Made by a program: the position numbers and the translations under genes. A stretch of DNA of 64,000 bases. Origin: Ancylobacter sonchi. GTDB lineage: Bacteria; Pseudomonadota; Alphaproteobacteria; Rhizobiales; Xanthobacteraceae. Location of the stretch: the NCBI RefSeq assembly GCF_018390695.1, contig NZ_JAHBGF010000016.1:186001-250000 (forward strand), written 5' to 3'. Below, in pieces: positions 8,227-16,096 of this stretch (positions are counted from its first letter, which is position 1; every line of letters starts with the position of its first letter). The notes under the pieces were generated by a model. It had not been told where the DNA came from. It did no database searches and saw nothing but the letters and a program-made list of their open reading frames with translations.

Positions 8227-8672
8227 CGCCCAATATTCGCACGTGCCTGTGGTCGCGTGCCGATCGGCGGAAGTCCGGACAAGAGGCCGGAAAGTCGCCA
8301 GTCAGATCGGTAGCCGGAGGCGAAACCGGCGCACTCAGCTCTCAGCTGGGAACGTGACTTGAAGCAACGACGTAGCGGGCTTTTTTGGTCTCTGTCGGCC
8401 CTCCAAAGGTCGGGAAACTGAAGAGGCACTACTTCTTGCCGGGCGTGCGGTCGGGTCTCCCGTACCAAGCGAAGGCATCGGCCGAACGAGAGCGCTCTCC
8501 ACATGCGCTCGCGAACGTGTCCGTGCCACGGCTCCATTTCATCCGGCCAAACGGCAAAAACCGTGCGGCCGGCGAACGGAGGCGCATTCTCGCCACCGAC
8601 GCGGCTCAATGACGCCGCGCGGGCGAGGGATCGTCTCCATGGGTCGAAGCTTCGGGTCACTGGGAGAGCGCC
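8227..8672 (+). ncRNA. long structured 5' leader of ornithine decarboxylase; candidate speF-type leader RNA
   Basis: This stretch has no convincing gene apart from a possible short frame at its end and is rich in hairpins. Stems include TCCGG/CCGGA at 8274-8291, GCCGG/CCGGC at 8313-8330, and a strong two-part hairpin at 8543-8572 (CCGGCC/GGCCGG outside, ACGG/CCGT inside with an A-rich loop). Near the gene, TCTCC at 8634-8638 can pair with GGAGA at 8663-8667, which contains the decarboxylase ribosome binding site. Alphaproteobacterial ornithine decarboxylase genes are known to carry a conserved leader of about 400 nt (Rfam speF). The position and size fit, but I could not check the consensus. 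Confidence 0.5.
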
Positions 8673-8676
8673 ATGA
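8503..8676 (+). CDS. possible 57-residue leader ORF overlapping the decarboxylase start
   Basis: An ATG at 8503 opens a frame whose TGA at 8674-8676 overlaps the decarboxylase ATG at 8673 (ATGA). The peptide is basic and of low complexity (begins MRSRTCPCHG) and no good ribosome binding site precedes it. It runs through the strong hairpin at 8543-8572 and the element covering the downstream ribosome binding site, so ribosomes on it could change the leader's fold. It may equally be chance in GC-rich DNA. Confidence 0.25.
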   Translation: MRSRTCPCHGSISSGQTAKTVRPANGGAFSPPTRLNDAARARDRLHGSKLRVTGRAP

Positions 8677-9803
8677 CCGACCGTATTCGCGAGTTCCTCC
8701 GCAACCGACGTGAGGAAGGTCCCTGCGTCGTCGTCGATCTCGACGTCGTGCGCGCCAATTATGGCGCCTTCGCCCGCGCGCTGCCGGATACCCGCGTCTT
8801 CTACGCGGTGAAGGCCAACCCGGCGCCGGAAGTCCTCGGCCTGCTCGCCGAGCTGGGCTCCTGCTTCGATTGCGCCTCGGTCGCCGAGATCCAGATGGCG
8901 CTCGCCGCCGGCGCCACGCCGGACCGCATCTCCTATGGCAACACCATCAAGAAGGAGCGCGACATCGCCCGCGCCTTCGAGCTGGGCGTGCGCCTGTTCT
9001 CGGTCGACTGCCAGGCCGAGGTGGAGAAGGTCGCCCGCGTCGCCGCCGGTTCCAAGGTGTTCTGCCGCATCCTGTGCGACGGCGCCGGCGCCGAATGGCC
9101 GCTGTCGCGCAAGTTCGGCTGCGAGCCGGAAATGGCCGTCGACGTGCTCGAGCACGCCCATCGCCTCGGGCTGGAGGCGCATGGCGTCTCCTTCCATGTC
9201 GGCTCGCAGCAGAAGAACGTCGAAGCGTGGGACGCCGCTCTCGCCTCCGCCTCGTCGATCTTCGCCGAATGCGCCGAGCGTGGCTTCACCCTGTCGCTGG
9301 TCAATCTCGGCGGTGGTTTCCCGACTAAGTACCTGCAGGACGTCCCGGCCGCCGAGGCGTATGGCGAGGCGATCTTCTGCGCCCTGTCGCGTCACTTCGG
9401 CAACGCCATCCCGCAGACCATCATCGAGCCGGGTCGCGGCATGGTCGGCGCCGCCGGCCTGATCGAGGCCGAGGTGGTGCTGATCTCGAAGAAGTCCGAG
9501 ACCGACACCATGCGCTGGGTCTATCTCGACATCGGCAAGTTCGGCGGCCTCGCCGAGACGATGGACGAGGCGATCCGCTACCCGATCCGCACCGAGCGGG
9601 ACGGCGACGCGACCGAGCCCTGCGTGCTGGCCGGCCCGACCTGCGATTCGGCTGATGTGCTCTACGAGAAGACCCCGATCGAGCTGCCGATCTCGCTCGC
9701 CATCGGCGACAAGGTGCTGATCGAGGCCACCGGCGCCTACACCACCACCTATTCGGCGGTGGCGTTCAACGGCTTCGATCCGCTGCGCTCCTACGTGATC
9801 TGA
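8673..9803 (+). CDS. ornithine decarboxylase, fold type III (eukaryote-like; possible ornithine/lysine activity)
   Basis: The 376-residue PLP enzyme converts ornithine to putrescine, the first step of the polyamine route encoded here. The PLP lysine is Lys47 in FYAVKANP, HVGSQ follows in the barrel, and PTCDS with Cys324 near the C-terminus is the active-site cysteine contributed across the dimer. The length matches the short alanine-racemase-fold class, not the 700-residue E. coli SpeC/SpeF type. The ribosome binding site GGGAGAG (8662-8668) can be masked by the leader. It is followed by a GNAT gene and homospermidine synthase. Some relatives also accept lysine, which sequence alone does not settle. 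Confidence 0.93.
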   Translation: MTDRIREFLRNRREEGPCVVVDLDVVRANYGAFARALPDTRVFYAVKANPAPEVLGLLAELGSCFDCASVAEIQMALAAGATPDRISYGNTIKKERDIARAFELGVRLFSVDCQAEVEKVARVAAGSKVFCRILCDGAGAEWPLSRKFGCEPEMAVDVLEHAHRLGLEAHGVSFHVGSQQKNVEAWDAALASASSIFAECAERGFTLSLVNLGGGFPTKYLQDVPAAEAYGEAIFCALSRHFGNAIPQTIIEPGRGMVGAAGLIEAEVVLISKKSETDTMRWVYLDIGKFGGLAETMDEAIRYPIRTERDGDATEPCVLAGPTCDSADVLYEKTPIELPISLAIGDKVLIEATGAYTTTYSAVAFNGFDPLRSYVI

Positions 9804-9810
9804 GGCGGCG

Positions 9811-9847
9811 CGAGCCGGCTCAGAAAGCGCTCCCCGCGGCCGGCTCG
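9811..9847 (+). terminator. hairpin after ornithine decarboxylase
   Basis: CGAGCCGG (9811-9818) and CCGGCTCG (9840-9847) make an 8-bp stem with a 21-nt loop just after the stop. No U-tract follows, so partial termination or mRNA processing are both possible. Confidence 0.35.
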
Positions 9848-10030
9848 TCCGGTCGCGACGTCTGCCGCGCCGGCCGCAATCGGTCGCGGCGACGGGAGCG
9901 TCCCGGATCCCCATCCGGGCCTCGTGTCGGGCGGAACCAAGCCGCCGCAGCGGAACAACCCCGCCGCACCGGACTTTCACAATTCCTTTTCACCTCTTTG
10001 CCCGGGAGAACCGGGTGTTGGAGGCCGTCA

Positions 10031-10672
10031 ATGGAACGTGCCGTCACCGAGTTCACCGCCGCCGCCGCTGTCACCGCCCCGGTCGATTTCACCGGTCCCG
10101 CGCCCGCGATCTCGCTGGAGCGCCCGGCCGATATCGCCCAGCGCGAGGCGCTGCTCGACCTGGCGTTCGGCCGCGCCGCCCGCTTCGGCAAGACCTCGGA
10201 GCGCCTGCGCGAGGGTCGCAAGCCGGCGGACGGCCTCGCCTTCGCCGCCCATGGCGCCGACGGCCGGGTGGTCGGCACGCTGCGCCTGTGGCACGTCACG
10301 GCCGGCCCGTCGCGTCCCGCGCTGCTGCTCGGCCCGCTGGCGGTGCATCCGTGGTTCCGCGACCGTGGCCTCGGCAAGGCGATGATGGTCACCGCGATCT
10401 GCGAGGCGACCCGTCTCGGCCACGGCGCCATCCTCCTGGTCGGCGACGCGCCCTACTATGCCCGCTTCGGTTTCGAGGTGGCGCTCACCGAGGGACTGTG
10501 GCTGCCCGGCGCCTTCGAGCGTTCGCGCTTCCTCGGCCTCGAACTGAAGTCCGGCGCGCTGAAGGGCGCGCGCGGCCTGGTCAGCCCGACCGGCGAATTC
10601 CTCGCCGCCCCCAGCCTCAGCGAGCTGATTGCCCGCGAATCCGTGCCCGCCGAGATGAAACGTTCGGCCTGA
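10031..10672 (+). CDS. GNAT-family N-acetyltransferase of the polyamine cluster
   Basis: The 213-residue protein has the GNAT core: a strand-rich middle (GRVVGTLRLWHV), then LLLGPLAVHPWFRDRGLGKAMM, where the R-D-R-G-L-G-K loop binds acetyl-CoA, and YYARFGFE near the acceptor pocket. The C-terminal 60 residues extend past the core. The start at MERAVTEF has a GGAG site seven bases upstream. It sits between ornithine decarboxylase and homospermidine synthase, an order I know from other alphaproteobacteria, so polyamine or ornithine acetylation is an attractive but unproven role. Confidence 0.85.
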   Translation: MERAVTEFTAAAAVTAPVDFTGPAPAISLERPADIAQREALLDLAFGRAARFGKTSERLREGRKPADGLAFAAHGADGRVVGTLRLWHVTAGPSRPALLLGPLAVHPWFRDRGLGKAMMVTAICEATRLGHGAILLVGDAPYYARFGFEVALTEGLWLPGAFERSRFLGLELKSGALKGARGLVSPTGEFLAAPSLSELIARESVPAEMKRSA

Positions 10673-10675
10673 GGC

Positions 10676-11011
10676 ATGAGCGCCTTCCCCTCGGGCTAAG
10701 GTCCCGGCCGGCAGGGAGGCGTTTTCGGTTCGACGGGTTAAGCATGTCCCGCCGGCCGGCCCTGTGGTGTTGCCACGCGGCCGGTCCCGTGCGTGACATG
10801 TTCCGGCGCCGCCCCGGTGCGGAGACCGCCTGCCTGCGGTCCCCCGGGGCGGCGTCCGCCTTCCCCCTCGTCGCGATGTCATGCGCGCGTCGTCAAAGGC
10901 GCGGCAGGCTCGCTTGTCCCGTGCGGCGCCGCTATTGACGCCGCCCCCCCGCCCCACCATGGTGCCCCGCACCTGCAAAGTATTGAGGCAACCAAAGGAG
11001 TTCCCCTGAGA
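10676..11011 (+). other. intergenic region before homospermidine synthase
   Basis: The 336 bases hold no convincing gene. TTGACG (10935-10940), 17 bases and CATGGT (10958-10963) could be a weak promoter, which would give homospermidine synthase its own transcript. A long plus-strand frame crossing the region from the GNAT gene is Arg/Pro-rich and is a shadow. Confidence 0.4.
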
Positions 11012-12439
11012 ATGTCGGTCTGGCCGGTCTATGGAAAAATCGACGGTCCCATCGTGATGATCGGCTTCGGCTCGATCGGGCGTGGTACCCTGCCGCTGCT
11101 GGAGCGGCATTTCGACTTCGACAAGGACCGTCTCACCGTCATCGATCCCAAGGACGACAACCGCCATCTGCTCGACGAGCGTGGCATCACCTTCGTCCAG
11201 CAGTCGATCACCCGGGAGAACTACCGCGACGTCCTCGTGCCGCTGCTCAGCACCGGCGGGCGCGGCTTCGTCATCAACCTGTCGGTCGACACCGGCTCGG
11301 TCGACATCATGACGCTCGCCCGCGAGCTGGGCGCGCTCTACATCGACACCGTGGTGGAGCCGTGGCTCGGCTTCTATTTCGACAAGGACGCCACCCCGGC
11401 GAGCCGCTCCAACTACGCGCTGCGCGAGAGCATGCTGAAGGCCAAGCGCGCCAATCCGGGCGGGCCGACCGCGGTCTCCTGCTGCGGCGCCAATCCCGGC
11501 ATGGTGTCGTGGTTCGTCAAGCAGGCGCTGGTCGACATCGCCACCGACACCGGCATCGCCTTCGAGGAGCCGACCTCGCGCGAGGGCTGGGCGGCGCTCG
11601 CCCAGACGCTCGGCGTCAAGGGCATCCACATCGCCGAGCGCGACACCCAGCGCGCCGCCGATCCCCGCCCCTTCGGCCATTTCATCAACACCTGGTCGGT
11701 GGAGGGCTTCGTCTCCGAGGGCCTGCAGCCGGCCGAGCTCGGCTGGGGCACGCATGAGAAGTGGCAGCCGGAGACCGCCCGCTCGCACAATCAGGGCTCC
11801 GGCGCGGCGATCTACCTGATGCAGGCCGGCGCCGCCACCAAGGTGCGCACCTGGTGCCCCTCGCTGGGCGCCCAGCATGGCTTCCTGGTGACGCATAACG
11901 AGTCGATCTCGATCGCCGACTATCTCACGGTGCGCGAGGGCGCGGGCGTCACCTACCGCCCGACCTGCCACTACGCCTATCACCCCTGCAACGACGCGGT
12001 GCTGTCGTGGCACGAGATGCTCGGCAATGAGGGCAAGTTCCAGGACGAGTGGACCATCCTCAGCGAGCACGAGATCGTCGACGGCCGCGACGAGCTCGGC
12101 GTGCTGCTGTTCGGCCATGCCAGGAACGCCTACTGGTACGGCTCCCAGCTCACCATCGAGGAAGCCCGCGACCTCGCGCCCTACCAGACCGCCACCGGCC
12201 TGCAGGTGACCTCCGCCGTGCTCGCCGGCATGGTGTGGGCGATGGAGAACCCGGACGCCGGCATCGTCGAGACCGACGAGATGGACTACAGGCGCTGCCT
12301 GGAAATCCAGCGGCCCTATCTCGGCACCTTGAAGGGCTACTACACCGACTGGACGCCGCTCGACGGCCGCCCCGGCCTGTTCCCCGAGGACATCGACGCC
12401 AGCGATCCCTGGCAGTTCCGCAACATCCTGGTGCGGTGA
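11012..12439 (+). CDS. hss: homospermidine synthase
   Basis: The 475-residue cytoplasmic enzyme transfers an aminobutyl group between putrescine molecules (or from spermidine) using NAD+, forming sym-homospermidine, a major polyamine of many alphaproteobacteria. The NAD-binding motif GFGSIGRG is at residues 18-25, preceded by the hydrophobic strand PIVMI. Length agrees with the bacterial family. The start MSVWPVYGKI is chosen for its AAAGGAG site; an open frame runs 73 residues further upstream but reads as Pro/Arg-rich shadow. The gene completes the ornithine to putrescine to homospermidine route, and a clear terminator follows. Confidence 0.95.
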   Translation: MSVWPVYGKIDGPIVMIGFGSIGRGTLPLLERHFDFDKDRLTVIDPKDDNRHLLDERGITFVQQSITRENYRDVLVPLLSTGGRGFVINLSVDTGSVDIMTLARELGALYIDTVVEPWLGFYFDKDATPASRSNYALRESMLKAKRANPGGPTAVSCCGANPGMVSWFVKQALVDIATDTGIAFEEPTSREGWAALAQTLGVKGIHIAERDTQRAADPRPFGHFINTWSVEGFVSEGLQPAELGWGTHEKWQPETARSHNQGSGAAIYLMQAGAATKVRTWCPSLGAQHGFLVTHNESISIADYLTVREGAGVTYRPTCHYAYHPCNDAVLSWHEMLGNEGKFQDEWTILSEHEIVDGRDELGVLLFGHARNAYWYGSQLTIEEARDLAPYQTATGLQVTSAVLAGMVWAMENPDAGIVETDEMDYRRCLEIQRPYLGTLKGYYTDWTPLDGRPGLFPEDIDASDPWQFRNILVR

Positions 12440-12469
12440 GGGTTTTCCGCACGGGCGAGGAATGAGGAA

Positions 12470-12500
12470 ATGGCCGGGCCGCGTCCCGGCCATTTTCGTT
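12470..12500 (+). terminator. intrinsic terminator after homospermidine synthase
   Basis: ATGGCCGGG (12470-12478) and CCCGGCCAT (12485-12493) form a 9-bp GC-rich stem followed directly by TTTCGTT, a good Rho-independent terminator 30 bases after the hss stop. Confidence 0.85.
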
Positions 12501-12585
12501 CGGCAGGGCGTCCGCGCCCGGCTGGCATCCGCCCGCCGCGTACATAAGTAAGGCTCCGATATCCCGTCCCGAACCGGAGCCTCAC

Positions 12586-13290
12586 GTGACCGATCTCTCG
12601 GCCTTCCCGATCACCGCCCGCTGGCCCGCCAAGCACCCCGACCGCCTCCAGCTCTACTCGCTGCCCACCCCCAACGGGGTGAAGGTGTCGATCATGCTGG
12701 AAGAAACCGGCCTGCCCTATGAGGCGCACACCATCAATATCGGCAAGGACGAGAGCTGGACGCCCGAGTTCCTGTCGCTCAACCCCAATGGCAAGATCCC
12801 GGCGATCCTCGATCCCAACGGTCCCGGCGGCCAGCCGCTGGCGCTGTTCGAATCCGGCGCCATCCTGCTCTATCTCGCCGAGAAGACCGGCAAGTTCCTC
12901 CCCACCGATGCCGCCGGCCGCTACGAGGCCGTCCAGTGGGTGATGTGGCAGATGGGCGGGCTCGGGCCGATGTTCGGCCAGCTCGGCTTCTTCCATAAGT
13001 TCGCCGGCGCCGCCTATGAGGACAAGCGCCCGCGCGAGCGCTACGCCAAGGAGAGCGCCCGGCTCATCCGCGTGCTGGAGACCCGGCTCGAGGGCCGCGA
13101 CTGGATCATGGGCGACGACTACACCATCGCCGACATCGCCTCGCTCGGCTGGGTGCGCAACCTCATCGGCTTCTACGGTGCCGGCGAGCTGGTCGCCTAT
13201 GACGAACTGAAGAACGTGCCGGCCTGGCTGGAGCGCGGCCTCGCCCGCCCGGCGGTGCAGCGCGGGCTGGAGATCCCGCCGCGCCCGTGA
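12586..13290 (+). CDS. glutathione S-transferase family protein (YfcG/YghU-like)
   Basis: The 234-residue protein has an N-terminal thioredoxin-like domain (LYSLPTPNGVKVSIMLEE, then NPNGKIPAI and ESGAILLYLAE, the glutathione-binding loops) and a C-terminal helical domain (YTIADIASLGW). The T-P-N motif near residues 28-30 is typical of the Nu-class YfcG/YghU group, which have disulfide-bond reductase activity. The start is GTG behind a GGAG site. It stands alone between the hss terminator and ferrochelatase; its physiological substrate is unknown. Confidence 0.87.
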   Translation: MTDLSAFPITARWPAKHPDRLQLYSLPTPNGVKVSIMLEETGLPYEAHTINIGKDESWTPEFLSLNPNGKIPAILDPNGPGGQPLALFESGAILLYLAEKTGKFLPTDAAGRYEAVQWVMWQMGGLGPMFGQLGFFHKFAGAAYEDKRPRERYAKESARLIRVLETRLEGRDWIMGDDYTIADIASLGWVRNLIGFYGAGELVAYDELKNVPAWLERGLARPAVQRGLEIPPRP

Positions 13291-13451
13291 CGCCGCCAGC
13301 CGATCCGGTGCCCCGCGCCCGGATGTGACACGCCGCCACGCCGGCCCCGGCGTGGTGGCAGCCCCGCTCATTTCACCTATAAGCGGGCGGGAGCGACAAC
13401 GACCCGCCCAGGATCTGCCCAACACTCGACAAGGACCCGCAAGGACGCCTG

Positions 13452-14519
13452 ATGAACCAGACCGTGACGCCGCCGGGCACCGCCAGCGCGCAGCTGCCCA
13501 AGGACCATCCGCCGGTGAAATCCGGCAAGATCGGCGTGCTCATCGTCAATCTTGGCACGCCGGATGGTACCGATTACTGGTCGATGCGGCGCTATCTCGG
13601 CGAGTTCCTCTCCGATCCGCGCGTCATCGAGGTGAACCGCGTCTTGTGGTGGTTCCTGCTCAACGTGATCATCCTGTCGAAGCGCCCGCAGGCCAAGGGC
13701 AAGGATTACGAGACGGTCTGGAACAAGGAGCGCAACGAGGGCCCGCTGCGCACCATCACCCGCGCGCAGTCGGACAAGCTCAGCGAGCGGCTCGCGGCCA
13801 AGGATGCGCGCCTCGTCTTCGACTGGGCGATGCGCTACGGCAACCCGTCCATCGCCTCCCGTATCGAGGCGCTGAAGGACCGGGGCTGCGACCGCATCCT
13901 CCTGGTGCCGCTCTATCCGCAATATGCCGCGGCAACCTCCGCCACCGTATGCGACGCCGCCTTCGACGCGCTGAAGAAGATGCGCTGGCAGCCGGTGCTG
14001 CGTGTCGCCCCGCCCTGGCCGGACGAGCCGGTCTATATCGAGGCGCTGGCCAATTCGATCACCTCGTCGCTCGCCTCGCTCGACTGGGAACCGGAGCTGG
14101 TGCTCGCCTCCTTCCACGGCATCCCGAAGGAATATTTCGAGAAGGGCGACCCGTATCACTGCTATTGCTACCAGACCGCCCGGCTGGTGCGCGAGAAGCT
14201 CGGCTGGCCGGAGGAGAAGCTGAAGCTCACCTTCCAGTCCCGCTTCGGCAAGGCGGAATGGTTGCAGCCCTACACCGACAAGACGGTCGAGGCGCTGGCG
14301 AAATCCGGCGTGAAGCGGCTCGCGGTGATCACCCCCGGCTTCGTCGCCGATTGCCTGGAGACGCTGGAGGAGATCGCCGGCGAGAATGCCGAGATCTTCC
14401 ACCATAATGGCGGCGAGCAATTCCACTTCATCCCGTGCCTGAACGATTCAGAGCCGGGCCTTGACGTGCTGGAGGCGGTGATCCGCCGCGAGCTCGCCGG
14501 CTGGGTGGACCTGGGGTGA
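13452..14519 (+). CDS. hemH: ferrochelatase
   Basis: This 355-residue enzyme inserts Fe2+ into protoporphyrin IX, the last step of protoheme synthesis, at the inner face of the cytoplasmic membrane. IGVLIVNLGTPD (27-38) and the catalytic loop SFHGIPKEY with His222 are present, followed by YHCYCYQT (236-243) and the C-terminal region with FVADCLETLEEI. Length is normal for proteobacteria. It is a single-gene unit with AAGGA upstream; the only other heme-related gene here is hemW, 48 kb away. Confidence 0.96.
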   Translation: MNQTVTPPGTASAQLPKDHPPVKSGKIGVLIVNLGTPDGTDYWSMRRYLGEFLSDPRVIEVNRVLWWFLLNVIILSKRPQAKGKDYETVWNKERNEGPLRTITRAQSDKLSERLAAKDARLVFDWAMRYGNPSIASRIEALKDRGCDRILLVPLYPQYAAATSATVCDAAFDALKKMRWQPVLRVAPPWPDEPVYIEALANSITSSLASLDWEPELVLASFHGIPKEYFEKGDPYHCYCYQTARLVREKLGWPEEKLKLTFQSRFGKAEWLQPYTDKTVEALAKSGVKRLAVITPGFVADCLETLEEIAGENAEIFHHNGGEQFHFIPCLNDSEPGLDVLEAVIRRELAGWVDLG

Positions 14520-14706
14520 AGGCCGAATTCCGGCGGCCGGGATTCCCCGATCCACGTCACCGCGGCCGGAGCGTAGCGACGAGCCGGAATCGTCCGCGGA
14601 GCGCCGGCGGATTCCGGATCGACCTTTCGGTCGTCCGCGCTGACGAGCCGGCTTCCGGTCATTCGAGAGACCACAGTCGCCGCGCCGGATGAGACTGGCT
14701 TACTTA

Positions 14707-14727
14707 CCTCTCCCCATTGGGGGGAGG
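14707..14727. repeat. 9-bp palindrome at the left edge of the nested repeat region
   Basis: CCTCTCCCC and GGGGGGAGG form a 9-bp stem (one U-G pair) around ATT. It lies 188 bases after the hemH stop and 19 bases before the outermost arm of the nested element. Confidence 0.8.
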
Positions 14728-14745
14728 TGGCCCACGCAGCGGGTC

Positions 14746-14916
14746 GGTGAGGGGAGACACCATCGGGAGGCGTCGAAGACCCCTCGCCCCAACCCTCTCC
14801 ACCGAACTCGGCTGTTGCCGGGTTCGGTCAGCAGCAACATCGAACTCGGCAACAACCGAGTTCGATGCGGGGAGAGGGAGCGAAGCCGGTATGGAGGGAG
14901 AGCAAGGCCCCTCACC
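14746..14916. repeat. nested palindromic intergenic element with two tandem hairpins inside
   Basis: Three concentric levels of inverted repeat are visible. The outer arms are GGTGAGGGG (14746-14754) and CCCCTCACC (14908-14916). The middle arms are CCCTCTCC (14793-14800) and GGAGAGGG (14871-14878). Inside are two adjacent 12-bp hairpins sharing the core CGAACTCGG: 14801-14812/14817-14828 with loop TGTT, and 14838-14849/14856-14867 with loop CAACAA. Such shape and location between convergent genes (hemH and ada) fit a REP/BIME-like or MITE-derived dispersed repeat. No open frame of interest lies in it. The remaining bases from 14520 to 14700 hold only loose CCGGAAT-type inverted copies. Confidence 0.8.
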
Positions 14917-14927
14917 CAGCTTCCCCC

Positions 14928-16010
14928 TCACGCCGCCGGCGCGGCGCGGGCATATTGCCGCTCGATCTCCAATAGCTTCTGCTTGCGCCACAGCCCGCCG
15001 CCATAACCGGTGAGCGAGCCGTCGGCGCCGATCACCCGGTGGCAGGGAATGATCAAGGCCAGCTGGTTGGCGCCGTTCGCCCGCGCCACCGCGCGCACCG
15101 CCGCCGGCTGGCCGATATGGCGGGCGATCTCGCCATAAGAGCGCGTCTCGCCCGGCGGGATCTGCCGCAGCTCGGCCCATACCGCGCGGGTGAAGGCGCT
15201 GCCGTGCTGGGCGAGCGGGGTGGAGAATTCCGCCGATTCGCCGGCGAAGAATCGCCCGAGCTCGGCGCGGATCTGCTCGGTCGGCGCGTAGGTGCCGATG
15301 CCGATCTCGCCCTTGGCGAGCGCGGAGAGCTTGCCGAGCTCGGTCGGCAGCGCCTTGCGGTCGACGAATTCGAGGAGGTGCAGCTGCGAGGCGCTCGCCA
15401 GCGCGATCATGTCGCCGATCGGGGTGGCGATCCAGTCGGCGAGCAACAGGCCGCGCCCGGTGAGCTCGCCCGGCGCGCGGCCGATCAGCTTGGCGAAAGC
15501 GGCGCGGAAGGCGCTCGGCGAGGAGAAGCCGGCCTCCTGCTGCGCGGCGATCACCGAGCCGCCCAGCGCCAGCGTCTCGAAGCCCTCGCGCAGCCGGCGC
15601 TGGCGAGCCATCTCGATGAAGGTCATGCCGAAATGCCGCTTGAAGCTGCGCCGCACGGTGGAGAGGTCGAAGCCCATGCGCGCGACGTCGCCCTCGCTCC
15701 AGCGCCGCTCCGGCCGCTCGTCCAGCGCCTTCAGGAGCGCGGCGATGATCGGGTCGGCCTCAGCGGCCGGCCGGAGAGGGTGGCAGCGCTTGCAGGGGCG
15801 GAAGCCCGCCTCGATGCATTCGCCGATGGTGGCGTGGAAGCTGCAATTCTCGGCGAGCGGCTTGCGGGCCGGGCAGGTCAGCCGGCAGAACACGCCGGTG
15901 GTGGCGACGCAGACGAAGGCGCGCCCCTCATAGCTCTCGTCGCGATCGAGAAGCGCGCGGTAGAGCGTCGGGTGATCGGGCAGGTTGAGACCTGGGAGAT
16001 CGAACAGCAT
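14928..16010 (-). CDS. ada: bifunctional DNA alkylation-response regulator / O6-methylguanine-DNA methyltransferase
   Basis: The 360-residue Ada protein repairs alkylated DNA by suicide methyl transfer and, once methylated, activates transcription. The N-terminal domain keeps the four zinc cysteines, Cys42, Cys46, Cys73 and Cys76, in FCRLTC and PCKRC; one of these accepts the phosphotriester methyl. An AraC-type helix-turn-helix follows (about residues 85-185, DLSTVRRSFKRHFGMTF). The C-terminal methyltransferase domain has the acceptor Cys323 in IPCHRVIG. It reads convergently to hemH. No alkA or alkB gene is adjacent. Confidence 0.95.
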   Translation of the reverse strand: MLFDLPGLNLPDHPTLYRALLDRDESYEGRAFVCVATTGVFCRLTCPARKPLAENCSFHATIGECIEAGFRPCKRCHPLRPAAEADPIIAALLKALDERPERRWSEGDVARMGFDLSTVRRSFKRHFGMTFIEMARQRRLREGFETLALGGSVIAAQQEAGFSSPSAFRAAFAKLIGRAPGELTGRGLLLADWIATPIGDMIALASASQLHLLEFVDRKALPTELGKLSALAKGEIGIGTYAPTEQIRAELGRFFAGESAEFSTPLAQHGSAFTRAVWAELRQIPPGETRSYGEIARHIGQPAAVRAVARANGANQLALIIPCHRVIGADGSLTGYGGGLWRKQKLLEIERQYARAAPAA

Positions 16011-16096
16011 GCGATCAGTCTAGCAGCCCGCGCCGGGGCCGCCGCCGCAAATCGGGCGTCTATTTCAATCGCAGCCCACCGCGCCGCCCCCCGCGT

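Noticed and set aside
8214-9980. A 588-codon minus-strand frame across the ornithine decarboxylase and its leader
   Set aside because: It is antisense to a clear PLP enzyme and its part over the leader lacks any domain, so it does not argue against an RNA leader.
10028-12493. An 821-codon open frame on the minus strand opposite the GNAT and hss genes
   Set aside because: It has the composition typical of antisense frames in GC-rich DNA (Arg, Gly, Ala, His, Asp-rich), no domain and no ribosome binding site; both genes opposite it are clearly real.
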